Shown here piece by piece: positions 1 to 8,879 of a stretch of 45,188 bases of DNA. The DNA comes from Mariniblastus sp. (lineage in GTDB: Bacteria > Planctomycetota > Planctomycetia > Pirellulales > Pirellulaceae), in the NCBI GenBank assembly GCA_023300235.1, contig JALZWN010000223.1:1-45188 (forward strand). The letters run 5' to 3'. The position numbers and the translations under genes were made by a program. Under the pieces are notes generated by a model, which saw only the letters and a list, made by a program, of their open reading frames with translations, searched no databases and was not told the DNA's origin. Every line of letters begins with the position of its first letter. Positions within the stretch are counted from its first letter, which is position 1.

Positions 1-1
1 T

Positions 2-127
2 TTTGCTCATTTGAAATCGGGAACTTATTTCGTGACTGATCCTTCGTGGACTTACGAATCCACGCCGCAGTACTCGAACTGCAGTGGGCCGTGGGTGGAC
101 AATCAATTCCCACAATCAACTTACTAA
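2..127 (+). CDS. C-terminal end of an unidentified protein (truncated by window edge)
   Basis: An open frame runs from the window edge to a TAA at 125-127 and gives 41 residues ending in GPWVDNQFPQSTY. The tail is rich in Tyr, Ser, Thr and Trp and has one Cys, as in some secreted proteins, but no family is recognisable. The start lies outside the window. The call rests on the open frame and protein-like composition only, so it could be chance. Confidence 0.35.
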   Translation, partial: FAHLKSGTYFVTDPSWTYESTPQYSNCSGPWVDNQFPQSTY

Positions 128-158
128 CAGAGCCATTGCCCCGACATGCAGTTTCGGC

Positions 159-223
159 AAAGCGAAACCATAGTAGGCAAAGCTTAATCATAGCGGACGA
201 AGCTAAACCATAGCGGACGAAGC
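159..223. repeat. Tandem 20-bp repeat, about three copies
   Basis: Three consecutive 20-base units occupy 159-178, 179-198 and 199-218, and a fourth begins. Each starts with (a/g)aagc and contains catag followed by tagg or cgga. The last two differ at few positions. The array lies between the truncated gene at the window edge and the convergent mtnA. No function is visible. Confidence 0.75.
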
Positions 224-244
224 AACGACCGGGTCACCCCAACA

Positions 245-282
245 AGCCGAATGACGCAACGGTTCGGCTAGCTCTATTTTTC
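245..282 (+). terminator. Possible weak terminator hairpin
   Basis: AGCCGAA (245-251) pairs with TTCGGCT (263-269), and a short T-rich stretch follows at 277-281. The stem is only 7 bp, the loop is 11 nt and several bases separate stem from T tract, so this is weak. It could end the transcript of the truncated plus-strand gene. Confidence 0.3.
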
Positions 283-400
283 TATTACGCTTTTGATGCG
301 GCGGAAAAACTTACCAACACCGATGCACGCAAACAAACACCGACGTGCACGCGGAAATCGGTGTTCATCCGTGGTTGATTTTCGTCAGCAGCCAAACGCC

Positions 401-1462
401 TTACCCGCCAATCATCCCGCGAACATTCGCTTCATTGACCGGATTGATAACACCCTTTTCGGTAATGATCGCCGCGATCAAATCAGCAGGCGTCACATCG
501 AAGGCCGGGTTGTAAACGTTAACCCCATCGGGAGCGGTTTGTTTGCCGAAGCCGTTAGTGATCTCAATCGCGTCCCGTTCCTCGATCGGAATCCCATCAC
601 CCGTCGGCAAACTCAAATCAAACGTGCTGCTCGGCGCCGCAATATAAAACGGAATATTATGGGCCTTGGCCAGCACCGCCAATGAATAGGTGCCGATCTT
701 GTTCGCCGAATCACCATTGGCTGCGATGCGATCCGCACCCGTCACCACCGCCTGGACTCGGCCTTCTCGCATCACTTGGGCCGCCATGGAATCGCAGATC
801 AACGTCGCCGGAATTTTACGCTGCATCAACTCCCACGCGGTCAGCCGAGCACCTTGCAACAGCGGCCGAGTTTCATCGACGTACACGTGCAGGTCGTGAC
901 CTTCATCTTGAGCGGTAAAAAATACACTGAGCGCAGTGCCGTATTCAGCGGTAGCCAATCCGCCGGCGTTGCAGTGAGTCAGCACACCCGAGACGCCCTC
1001 CAGCAACCCAACGCCATGCTTGCCGATCGCGTGGCACATTTGACGGTCCTGTTCGTGAATTGCAACCGCTTCTGCAAGCAAAGCCGATCTTGTTGCAAGG
1101 AGGCTACTGCCGGATTCTTTTTGCTGCTGGCCGCACTTTCGCATGCGGTCCAAGGCCCAGAACAGGTTAACCGCCGTCGGTCGACTTTCTGCCAGATACG
1201 TCAGCACGTGATCGAAACGCTCATAAAAAGCGGTTTCGTTTTCGTCATCCACCGTTTGCAAACCAACGATCACGCCATACGCCGCCGCGATACCGATCGC
1301 AGGAGCACCACGCACGCGAAGCATCTTGATCGCTTCCCAAACCGTCTCCACCGTCTCGCATTCAATGCGTTTGAGCGTGGTAGGCAAAAGTGTTTGGTCT
1401 AGCAAATCCAACTGGCCAGCAGTGTCGCCGATCCATTGGATCGAATCTGTTTGTTTTGTCAT
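401..1462 (-). CDS. mtnA: S-methyl-5-thioribose-1-phosphate isomerase (MtnA)
   Basis: This enzyme converts methylthioribose-1-phosphate (aldose) to methylthioribulose-1-phosphate in the cytoplasmic methionine salvage pathway. I start it at the ATG at 1462 (353 aa), because an upstream in-frame Met would add 19 residues with no family resemblance. Visible family motifs are RGAPAIGIAAAYG (51-63), the catalytic-Cys motif THCNAGGLAT (Cys164) and the catalytic-Asp motif TGADRIAANGD (Asp244). These match the Cys/Asp pair described for bacterial MtnA. Spacing and length are normal. No other methionine-salvage gene is nearby, so it appears to be a single-gene unit. The related translation-factor eIF2B alpha-like proteins lack this exact motif set. 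Confidence 0.95.
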   Translation of the reverse strand: MTKQTDSIQWIGDTAGQLDLLDQTLLPTTLKRIECETVETVWEAIKMLRVRGAPAIGIAAAYGVIVGLQTVDDENETAFYERFDHVLTYLAESRPTAVNLFWALDRMRKCGQQQKESGSSLLATRSALLAEAVAIHEQDRQMCHAIGKHGVGLLEGVSGVLTHCNAGGLATAEYGTALSVFFTAQDEGHDLHVYVDETRPLLQGARLTAWELMQRKIPATLICDSMAAQVMREGRVQAVVTGADRIAANGDSANKIGTYSLAVLAKAHNIPFYIAAPSSTFDLSLPTGDGIPIEERDAIEITNGFGKQTAPDGVNVYNPAFDVTPADLIAAIITEKGVINPVNEANVRGMIGG

Positions 1463-1601
1463 GAGATGGCTCGAAAAAGGTGTATGTTTAAACCAACCAG
1501 AAGATTCGCGGTCAAACATTTGTGCTGTTGTGGTTCAAATTAAAAAGCGATGGCTGTCAAAGCACAACCATCGCCATATCAATTTCCATCGTTTGCGAAG
1601 A

Positions 1602-3374
1602 CTACTCGTCGTTGCCCAGTAGATCTTCAGCAACTGAACTAATTTCTTTGTCACAGTTTTGCTTCATATCTTCTAGGCGATGCTCGTTACGACGTTGAGC
1701 AAGACTCAGGTACAATTGAGCGACTTTGAACTCACGGTCGCGGTTGGTTTGTGAAATCGTGCCATTGACGACAACCGCACTAATCCTTGCGTAAACGCAA
1801 CTGGCCATAAACAACTCCGTCGCGACGTCGGCCAATCGGCCTTGGACGTGCTGCTGAGCGTAAACCTTGCTGCCGTTTTTGCTGAGTGCCATTTTTAGCT
1901 GCCACGAAAGCTGGCCGATCTGCTTTGAGATTCCCCGAGCGTAGAACTTCAAGTGATCGTGCTTGATCGGCAAGGTCGGGTTGACCAGCGACTCGCCCAT
2001 GACGCCCAGTTTTTTGCGGAGCCCGGAAACAAGCCCGTCTTCATTGGAATTCAAATCCCTACCGACGTGCCGGAACCCGACCAACGCGATAAAGCTACGC
2101 AACGCATCGTTCGCACAATCGCCAATCAAGCTCAACCTAGCGTCGCGAACAAGACGTTCGAACGGTTGGTCAGTAAACACCCCTGCCCCGCCCCAGACTT
2201 GCATGCAATCATTGACCGTCGTCCACAGCGTCTCGCTACCAAACACTTTCAGCATTGCCGCTTCGGTGTCGCAATCGGGCGATTCGGCCGTCAACGCCTT
2301 CGCCATGTGCAAGTTCGCACTCTCCATCGCGTAGCAGTCTGCCGCCGCGGTGGCGATTTTTTGTTGGACGAGTTCAAAGCTGCCTAGTGTGATTCCAAAC
2401 TGATGTCGACCGTTGGCTCGTTCAATCATTTTTTCGATGCAAAACTTTGCAGCACCGACGGCGGCCGAGTTCATCGTCATCCGGCGAAACGCCAACACGG
2501 TGTCGACTAGTTCCATTCCAGCCCCCTGTTCGCCCAACACATCTGCCGCCGAAACTTTGACGTCGGTCAAACTAATGTTGCTGGTTGCAATTCCGCGAAA
2601 TCCGATTTTGTCGAGTCGTTCGTCAGTGACCTTAACGCCTGCCGCATCCATAGGAACCAAGAACGCAGTCACGGCTCCATCAGGATGAGCGTGATCGGGA
2701 GTCCGCGCCATGACGATCACCACATCCGCATCGGCGCCGTTAGTGATCCAGCGTTTGTCGCCGGAAATGGTAAACGCGTCGTCGCCGTTTAGTTCAGCTC
2801 GGGTTCGCACGTTGCTGATGTCCGAACCGGCTTGGGATTCGGTCAATGCAAACGCGATCGACTTTGCTCCCGTAGCGATCGCCTGGCCCCACTTTTCTTT
2901 TTGAGCGTCGTTGCCGAACAGCTCCAGAGCTTTAAGGCCGACCGACTGCTGCGAACTCACAAAGGATGCTGTTGAGCTGCAATGCTCCCCCAGCACTTCC
3001 ATGATCTTGCAAAACTCGAATTGCGATCCACCTTGCCCGCCCACGGAGGTGTCGGCAGTGAAGCCCAACACGCCTAGCTGGCCGAGCCCCTCAATGACGC
3101 TGGCCGGGATCTTGCCTTCGCTATCGATCGCTGCGGCGTCGATGTTGTCTTTGCAGAAGGTTCTTAGTTCGCCTAAGAACGTATCCAACGACGCGATCGC
3201 GTCTTCGTTTTGTTCAGGAAACGGGAAAACCGCTTGCTCGCTAAAGCGACCGAAAAACAGGGCCTTGGCCAAGCTTTGGTTATCCGAACTTTGATTGTCC
3301 GAACTTTCTTGAAGCATCTCATCGACGTGAGACAACTGTTTTTGTTGGAGGTCGGTAAGGCCGGCAGCAGTCAT
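1602..3374 (-). CDS. Acyl-CoA dehydrogenase family protein, long (VLCAD/ACAD9-like) form
   Basis: A 590-aa flavoprotein of the acyl-CoA dehydrogenase fold, which normally makes the alpha,beta double bond in acyl-CoA and passes electrons to ETF. The N-terminal helical domain is about 55-170, the beta domain with the FAD-contact motif ALTESQAGSD is about 175-285, and the C-terminal helical domain with MQVWGGAGVF is about 290-435. A further 150 residues follow, as in the membrane-associated VLCAD/ACAD9 group. The motif that usually reads RDARxxxIYEGTNDILR is here RDARLSLIGDCANDALR, so the catalytic Glu is replaced by Asp419. The alternative Glu position used by isovaleryl-/long-chain enzymes appears to be Arg297. 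Catalysis may therefore be weak or different. No beta-oxidation genes adjoin it. Confidence 0.9.
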   Translation of the reverse strand: MTAAGLTDLQQKQLSHVDEMLQESSDNQSSDNQSLAKALFFGRFSEQAVFPFPEQNEDAIASLDTFLGELRTFCKDNIDAAAIDSEGKIPASVIEGLGQLGVLGFTADTSVGGQGGSQFEFCKIMEVLGEHCSSTASFVSSQQSVGLKALELFGNDAQKEKWGQAIATGAKSIAFALTESQAGSDISNVRTRAELNGDDAFTISGDKRWITNGADADVVIVMARTPDHAHPDGAVTAFLVPMDAAGVKVTDERLDKIGFRGIATSNISLTDVKVSAADVLGEQGAGMELVDTVLAFRRMTMNSAAVGAAKFCIEKMIERANGRHQFGITLGSFELVQQKIATAAADCYAMESANLHMAKALTAESPDCDTEAAMLKVFGSETLWTTVNDCMQVWGGAGVFTDQPFERLVRDARLSLIGDCANDALRSFIALVGFRHVGRDLNSNEDGLVSGLRKKLGVMGESLVNPTLPIKHDHLKFYARGISKQIGQLSWQLKMALSKNGSKVYAQQHVQGRLADVATELFMASCVYARISAVVVNGTISQTNRDREFKVAQLYLSLAQRRNEHRLEDMKQNCDKEISSVAEDLLGNDE

Positions 3375-3672
3375 GGTTAGGGCTTCCGTAAAAGTATCGC
3401 GGGTAAGAATTGTTTCATGGATACGGAAACGAGATTGATGCAGCGGCGAAAGTCGTCCGCGAAAAAATCGTCGGTAAAAAAACCGTCCGTCATCGACCGA
3501 CTTCTTGCTCGGCTACCACTCATCTTCCGAAGCTATAATTAGAAGGCCATCAGCAATGAAAATCAACGCTGGCAAACGCTGAATCGCCGTAAATAGAGAA
3601 TGGGGCTAGCGTCCTTCATGACACCGCCAAAGGTTGCTAACGAAGATCGCAAGCAAACTTCGATCACAATAC

Positions 3673-5021
3673 TCATTTGCTAGACTTTGTTTTCATGGGT
3701 GCTGACAATTCAATGCCTTCGTCGCCAGCGGCAAGCACCACCCAGGTTTCTGTGGGCAAGTCTTTTGCAATCGAATTCAGGAAAGCAATGCCCTTGTGAT
3801 CTGGGAAGTAAATTTCCAGCCGTTTTAAATGGGGAAATGAGGGTGTGATGATTTTGAGCTGATTCTCATTTCCAATATCTGATTGAAGCTCAATCGCTAT
3901 TTCCTCTACGCAAGGAAACATCAATTTGAAATCAATGTCCGTTTCTGCAGGCAAATCAAAAACGATTTGAATGTTCTTAATGGCTGGCATGTCAGTAAGT
4001 TGTTTGAGCGTCTGCAAGTTTCCCTCGTCGACGGAAATCCTTATTTTGACAGGAAACTTTACGTTCTGTAGAGCATCGATGAACGGCTTGACTGGGGTCT
4101 GCGGGCTTTCGTCGTAGAAGATTCCAATGTCAGCCTGTTTTATGGGGTGAAACAAGGGAGTGTCCAGCATTGGTAAGCAACAGCGGTTATCAACTAGCTC
4201 TGAAACCACAACCGGAAGCCCGCTGCTCCGCTCTAGGTCTAGGTAGCCATCTGGATTTTTGAAAGCTGCTATCAAAGCGTCAGCGGCGATGTCCTCTTTG
4301 ACTGCTCGTCGATACTCGGCACTGCCCCATGCCAGAAGGACACCTGCCACACAAACCGCAGCCAATAACTCGGCAACACTAAAAGCAAAATGGCTGTGTC
4401 GCTTGCTAAGTCGGTACTCAAGCAAACGACTAACCAGACAGAAAAAAAGAAGAAACAGCAAGACTTCAGCCAACAAACCCGCATCGCTTCACCGTCTGCA
4501 TCGCCGATCCGTGGCCATCGGTTTGAGTCGCTCCAGAACCCAGACTCGCCGATGGGGAAAGTGGAATCTTTGAAGCCCCATGTAGGCGGGCGTTTAGAAC
4601 GATTGATTCTAAGGCCTGAAATCAAGAACGACTCTTCCTCATCACGCCCCCATTTCGCTAATTACTTTTTGGCCTGAGCATTAAAATCAAAATCAATATC
4701 ATTGGGTGAAGCGCCCATTTTGAACCGATTTCCCGCCATCATTCCCTCGTACTCAGCAGCTATCCGTTCTACCCCAACAAAGGGCCAACCATGCTGATGG
4801 CGAAAACCCACAACTAAGATTTTTTCAATGTCCTCGCTTGCTTTTTCTGACAACGAGACCATCTCACCAAGATTTCCGCTTCTTCTGCTGGGCAAAGACA
4901 CCAACAGCCACGGCAGCAAGAATAACAGCGAACCAATGACAATCGTCGAAGCATGAAATCGCAAAAATCCACAGCAGCGAATCTGTGGCTGTTCGTCTTG
5001 CTGGTCGGGCATTGAAGACAT
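3673..5021 (-). pseudogene. Decayed tandem copy of the adjacent LRR-like membrane protein
   Basis: Three open pieces line up end to end with the intact neighbour at 5065-6666. The first (5021-4662, 119 aa) matches its N-terminus, sharing CCGFLRFHAST, and ends at TAA 4662-4664. Homology continues in the same frame beyond the stop (SGLRIN, then FWSDSNRW and IGDADGEAM). It then moves to another frame near 4475-4485, where EYRLSKRHSHFAF and one LRR-like repeat complete the protein (267 aa, readable from a TTG at 4476). One in-frame stop plus one frameshift therefore break the gene. The C-terminal piece could still be translated. It begins 43 nt downstream of the intact copy, in the same orientation. 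A sequencing error cannot be excluded, but two lesions make decay more likely. Confidence 0.75.
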
Positions 5022-5064
5022 TATTTATTGTGAGAAAGGGAGTGATGGTGACTTCTGAATCCTC

Positions 5065-6666
5065 TTAGGGCCAGTTCTCTTCCTGCATTTGCTGAATCGG
5101 AGCAGACAATTCTATGACCTTGACGTCATCCGCGAACGTAACCCACGTCTCTACGGGTAATTCTTTGGCAATTGAATTTAAGAAAACAGCCCCTTCTAGA
5201 GTGAGTTCGTGAATCTCTAAACGCTTTAAGCCTGGCATTGAAGTAAACATCTTAAGCTGTTTCGCTTGGCTAATGGTCGAGTCGAGCCCTAACTTCAATT
5301 CCTTGACTCTAGGTAACTCGAACCGAAAGTTTAACTCGATGTCATCAATGTATTTTTCGGCGGCGTCATCCCACAAAGGCTCAAACTCGAAATCCATCTC
5401 CAACCGCTGCAACGTTTCTAGTTCCCCAGCAATCGCATTGAAAAAGGTAATGCCTTGTTGATTGAGATTGTTAAGTTCAAGCCGTTCTAGCCCCTTGATC
5501 GGGGTGAACATTTTGAGTTGCTTTTGTTGGTCAACTTCCGATTGTAGAGTTACCGTTAAGTCTCTTAGTTGAGGAAAGTTAAACTTGAGATCTAAATCGA
5601 CGTCTTCGTGAGCTTCAACGTCGTAATCCCAATCAGGAATAAATCCAAAGTAGATTTCGAATTGCGTCACCGTTGGCAATTCTGGAATTCTCTTAAGTAC
5701 CGGCAAGCTCTGTTCGTCAAAGCTGATGTCCAAACTGATTGGAAAGTCGATGTCCTGCATGGCACTGAATAAAGTGTCTAGCGATTGATTAGGCTTGTCA
5801 GCGTAGTAGATTGAGATCTCTGCCTCTTCAACAGGACGAAATAAATGCGTGCCCAGCAGAGGAAAAAAACTGCCGTGGTCTAACGTTTCCGAAGCTAAGA
5901 CTGAGAGACTGCGGCCTCGATTTCCTTGCACGTGGACGTCAGTAAGTTCAGCTGCGGCCACAAGTCGGTCGACAGCACTGTTCTCCCTGAACGCTCGTCG
6001 GTGCTCGGTAGTTATCCACGCCAGGAAAACTCCGGCTACGCACAGAGTAACCAGTAGCTCTCCAAGACGAAACGCAAAATGACTGCCCCGCTTACTCAAC
6101 CGGTACTCGACAAAACGAGCGAATAAAAAAAACGTTAGCAATAGGAGTAGCAAGTCAACCAGTCCCCCCCTCCATAGGATATGCATGGCCTCGCCGTCCG
6201 AGTCGCCAATCCACGGCCAGCGATTCGGATCGCTCCAGAACCGGTCCTCATAGATGGATTCGCTCTCAAATTCCCCGAAGCTGCCAAGCTCTTGTTCCGG
6301 TAGGTTCATGCGGAGGCCGGTGAAACCCCAATCCTCTTGAGTGCTATTGAAGGACTCGTTATTCAGGCATTTCAAAGCCATCGCTTTGAAATCAACATCC
6401 TTGGGCTTGGCGCCCGGCGTGAACTTGTTGTTTGCCCAAGTTCCGCTGTATTCAACGGTTTGGCGCTCCAGAAAAGCGAACGGCAAGCCATGCTGAAAAT
6501 GGGTTGTCCAGAAACCAGTCGTCCCGCCACCACCTTTTTCTCTTCCCGGCAAGACGAGCAACAAAATTGGCAGCAACAGCAGCGATGTTATGGCCACCGT
6601 CGAAGCATGGAATCGCAAAAATCCACAGCAGCAAGATTTTGGCTTTTGAGGTGGCTCGTCAGGCAT
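5065..6666 (-). CDS. Membrane protein with LRR-like C-terminal repeats, function unknown
   Basis: A 533-aa protein starting at the ATG at 6666, 8 nt after the nucleotidyltransferase stop codon. A longer start would run into that gene. It has a Cys-rich N-terminus (SCCCGFLRFH), a membrane helix at about 22-40, a loop with NRWPWIGDSDGEA, two more helices at about 168-187 and 203-219, then a soluble region. That region holds leucine-rich-like repeats. Two related units lie at about 366-416 and 454-504, sharing QLKMFT, a GLxRLE motif and FxNxIAxEL. No known family is recognised. Close spacing suggests co-transcription with the two upstream genes, and a broken copy follows downstream. A sensing or interaction role is only a guess from the repeat type. 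Confidence 0.8.
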   Translation of the reverse strand: MPDEPPQKPKSCCCGFLRFHASTVAITSLLLLPILLLVLPGREKGGGGTTGFWTTHFQHGLPFAFLERQTVEYSGTWANNKFTPGAKPKDVDFKAMALKCLNNESFNSTQEDWGFTGLRMNLPEQELGSFGEFESESIYEDRFWSDPNRWPWIGDSDGEAMHILWRGGLVDLLLLLLTFFLFARFVEYRLSKRGSHFAFRLGELLVTLCVAGVFLAWITTEHRRAFRENSAVDRLVAAAELTDVHVQGNRGRSLSVLASETLDHGSFFPLLGTHLFRPVEEAEISIYYADKPNQSLDTLFSAMQDIDFPISLDISFDEQSLPVLKRIPELPTVTQFEIYFGFIPDWDYDVEAHEDVDLDLKFNFPQLRDLTVTLQSEVDQQKQLKMFTPIKGLERLELNNLNQQGITFFNAIAGELETLQRLEMDFEFEPLWDDAAEKYIDDIELNFRFELPRVKELKLGLDSTISQAKQLKMFTSMPGLKRLEIHELTLEGAVFLNSIAKELPVETWVTFADDVKVIELSAPIQQMQEENWP

Positions 6667-6674
6667 AAGAGGAA

Positions 6675-7223
6675 TCACTCGGCTTCTGCTCGTAGTTGGT
6701 TTAACAGATCCGTTGTGCCATGCTGACCAGTCCAGTGGTGCAGGTAGTCCCAATCGATAAGCTGGCCAGATACGCCAATTACGTTGACCACGTCGTCTAG
6801 ATCTTTTCGGCGAGCCCAGCGCAACTTCTGGATAATAACGTCCTCAACCGCTGGTATCCAAGTTTCAATGCTTAATTCAACAATCGCATGCGCTTGTTTT
6901 CTTGAAAAGCGTTCTTGGTGATGAGCGTCATCACCCAACCGAAACAGTTCGATATCAAATCCTGAATCGGGATGCTGCACGACATTCCGCAAGGAGCCCG
7001 TAAACCCTTCCAACATCATTTGTCGGTCCAGAATAAAACTCGGGCCCAACTGCTCACAAAACTCGACGACTTGAACATCTCCGAAATCGACGACGATATC
7101 CGCGTCTTTTGTTGAGCGAGGGACACCATAGGCGTTCGAAGAAAAGGCCCCCACTAGCATGTGGTCAATTTTCAACTCAGCCAATTTACCCAGCACGTGA
7201 GCTGCCGCTTGCTCTCCATTCAT
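6675..7223 (-). CDS. Nucleotidyltransferase-fold protein (MNT/AbiEii-like)
   Basis: A 182-aa cytoplasmic protein. The ATG at 7223 follows the previous stop by 4 nt and precedes the first conserved block, so I prefer it to an upstream start that would overlap the neighbour. The motif GAFSSNAYGVPRSTKDADIV (25-44) fits the beta-strand/loop with a D-x-D metal pair (Asp40, Asp42) of small nucleotidyltransferases, with DIELFR (90-95) supplying a third acidic residue. EDVIIQKLRWARRKDLDD (127-144) resembles the C-terminal helix of AbiEii/DUF6036-like proteins. Such proteins are often halves of toxin-antitoxin-like pairs, and here a 100-aa partner lies directly upstream. The substrate is unknown and a toxin role is inference. 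Confidence 0.8.
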   Translation of the reverse strand: MNGEQAAAHVLGKLAELKIDHMLVGAFSSNAYGVPRSTKDADIVVDFGDVQVVEFCEQLGPSFILDRQMMLEGFTGSLRNVVQHPDSGFDIELFRLGDDAHHQERFSRKQAHAIVELSIETWIPAVEDVIIQKLRWARRKDLDDVVNVIGVSGQLIDWDYLHHWTGQHGTTDLLNQLRAEAE

Positions 7224-7227
7224 CGAC

Positions 7228-7530
7228 TCACATCCCTTGCTGCAAGTGCGCCGTACTACCCTGGTCGTCGATGGAGCCAGCAATGGTGTAGATATCTTTT
7301 TCTTGACGCAGTCGCTGCAGGCGAAGTGTATCAAGGAAAGCTTGGTGGACTTCGGTTGCCGACCACTCTGGGTTTTTCATTCTGATGCCGGCTTTGATAC
7401 GGTCTCGCACTTGATCGAAAAGGCGCACGCTTTCGATAAGACGCTGCCCAGAAGTCAGCGCCTTGGCCCGTTCGACTTTCGATCGTTGGATCGAGTCTTG
7501 CAGTTGTTTCGTTTCAGGATCAATGTTCAT
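7228..7530 (-). CDS. Small conserved protein paired with the nucleotidyltransferase
   Basis: A 100-aa charged, mostly helical protein with no signal peptide or membrane segment. The core reads SGQRLIESVRLFDQVRDR followed by MKNPEWSATEVHQAF, then a basic helix and a segment with IYTIAGSI. I recall similar small proteins next to nucleotidyltransferase genes in planctomycetes and cyanobacteria, which I cannot verify here. The gene begins 51 nt after carA and ends 4 nt before the nucleotidyltransferase start, so the two are probably translationally coupled. It may be the partner of that protein, and an antitoxin-like role is inference. Confidence 0.7.
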   Translation of the reverse strand: MNIDPETKQLQDSIQRSKVERAKALTSGQRLIESVRLFDQVRDRIKAGIRMKNPEWSATEVHQAFLDTLRLQRLRQEKDIYTIAGSIDDQGSTAHLQQGM

Positions 7531-7581
7531 GGAGCGACCGGGTCAACGAAGAAATTACTCTACTTTCTTTACCTTCTTCAC

Positions 7582-8802
7582 CTAGCTCCGATGAGCGTCG
7601 ATCAGTTCCTTGAACTGCCCGAACAGGTACTGGCTATCGTGTGGGCCAGCGGAAGCTTCCGGGTGATACTGAACGCTGAACGCCGGGTGCTCTTTATGAC
7701 GCAAACCAGCGATGGTTTCGTCGTTCAAATTCACGTGAGTCACTTCCAAACAATCTGGCAACGAATCGCTTTCGACTGCGAAACCGTGGTTCTGGCAAGT
7801 GATCTCGATCTTCTTGGTCGCGTGATCCATCACCGGCTGGTTTGCTCCGCGGTGGCCAAACTTCATTTTGAAAGTCTTGGCTCCACAAGCAAGCGCGAAC
7901 AACTGATGCCCCAAGCAAATCCCGAACATCGGGTACTTGCCCAGCAAACCGCGAATCGTTTCAATCGCATAAGAAACCGGCTCAGGGTCGCCAGGGCCGT
8001 TGGACAAAAACACGCCGTCTGGATTCAACGCGATAACCTCTTCGGCAGTCGCGGTGCCCGGCAACACCGTCACTCGGCAGCCTTGGGCGAACAAGTGACG
8101 CGCAATATTCCATTTCATGCCGAAATCCAACGCCACAACATGCGGCGCGTCAGGGCCTGGATCGGCTGGGGCTTGCGCGTCTGTGCGGCCGTCCCACCAC
8201 TCGCTCAAGTGGCCTTCCCAATTGACCGGCTGCGCTGGCAAAACTTCTTTGACCAAGTCGCGGCCGACGAGCCCTTCAGAACCTTTAGCCAAAGCAACAA
8301 GTTTTTCTGAATCAAGTTCTTCGGATGAAATCACTCCGCGAAGCGCACCAACAGAGCGAATCCGCTTAACGATCGCTCGCGTGTCGATGTCAGAGATTCC
8401 GACGATGTTGTGTTTTTGAAGATACTGGCCAAGCGTTTCTTGCGAGCGGAAGTTGCTGGCGACTCGGCTAACGTTGCGAACAATGAAACCCGACAGATGA
8501 GGACCGCTGCTTTCTTCGTCTTCTTCGTTAACCCCGTAGTTCCCCATTTCCGGGTAAGTCATGGTCACGATTTGTCCGCGATAGCTCGGGTCGGTCAAAA
8601 TCTCTTGGTAGCCGGTCATGGAAGTGTTGAAAACGACTTCACCGCTGGTGGTGCCATCGGCCCCAAATGCGTAGCCGCTGTAAACACTGCCGTCTTCCAG
8701 AGCCAGTTTCGCCGGCTTAAGTCGGCTGAACGGGCTGATGCCTTCTGGAACTGGCTGGTGTGAATTGGATTGAGTCGTGTCGATGGTCACGTTTTGGTTC
8801 AT
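7582..8802 (-). CDS. carA: Carbamoyl-phosphate synthase small (glutaminase) subunit
   Basis: The 406-aa subunit hydrolyses glutamine and channels ammonia to the large subunit CarB for carbamoyl phosphate, used in pyrimidine and arginine synthesis. The N-terminal CPSase small-chain domain (about 30-165) contains ALEDGSVYSGYAFG and VVFNTSMTGYQEILTDPSY. The class I glutamine amidotransferase domain (about 220-402) has the nucleophile in FGICLGHQL (Cys296) and the His/Glu pair in QYHPEASAGPHD (His380, Glu382). The catalytic set is complete and length is slightly above the usual 380 because of a short N-terminal extension. carB is not in the window. The small protein and nucleotidyltransferase follow on the same strand. 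Confidence 0.97.
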   Translation of the reverse strand: MNQNVTIDTTQSNSHQPVPEGISPFSRLKPAKLALEDGSVYSGYAFGADGTTSGEVVFNTSMTGYQEILTDPSYRGQIVTMTYPEMGNYGVNEEDEESSGPHLSGFIVRNVSRVASNFRSQETLGQYLQKHNIVGISDIDTRAIVKRIRSVGALRGVISSEELDSEKLVALAKGSEGLVGRDLVKEVLPAQPVNWEGHLSEWWDGRTDAQAPADPGPDAPHVVALDFGMKWNIARHLFAQGCRVTVLPGTATAEEVIALNPDGVFLSNGPGDPEPVSYAIETIRGLLGKYPMFGICLGHQLFALACGAKTFKMKFGHRGANQPVMDHATKKIEITCQNHGFAVESDSLPDCLEVTHVNLNDETIAGLRHKEHPAFSVQYHPEASAGPHDSQYLFGQFKELIDAHRS

Positions 8803-8843
8803 GGAGTGCGTTCAGTTGCAGGTGAAGGATAAAGTCGGTTTGT

Positions 8844-8873
8844 TTGAATAATTCGGAAAATCGACGGTAGACT
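8844..8873 (+). promoter_or_regulatory. Possible promoter of the small-RNA candidate
   Basis: TTGAAT at 8844-8849 and TAGACT at 8868-8873 are separated by 18 bp and each match 4 of 6 consensus positions of a sigma-70 promoter. Transcription would start near 8880, giving a transcript of about 160 nt to the terminator at 9041. This is weak on its own. It gains some support from the terminator downstream. Confidence 0.3.
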
Positions 8874-8879
8874 TTAACT

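Noticed and set aside
7237..8310. Long plus-strand open frame (357 codons) opposite the small gene and carA
   Set aside because: It is antisense to well-identified genes, has no motif, and reflects codon bias of the real strand.
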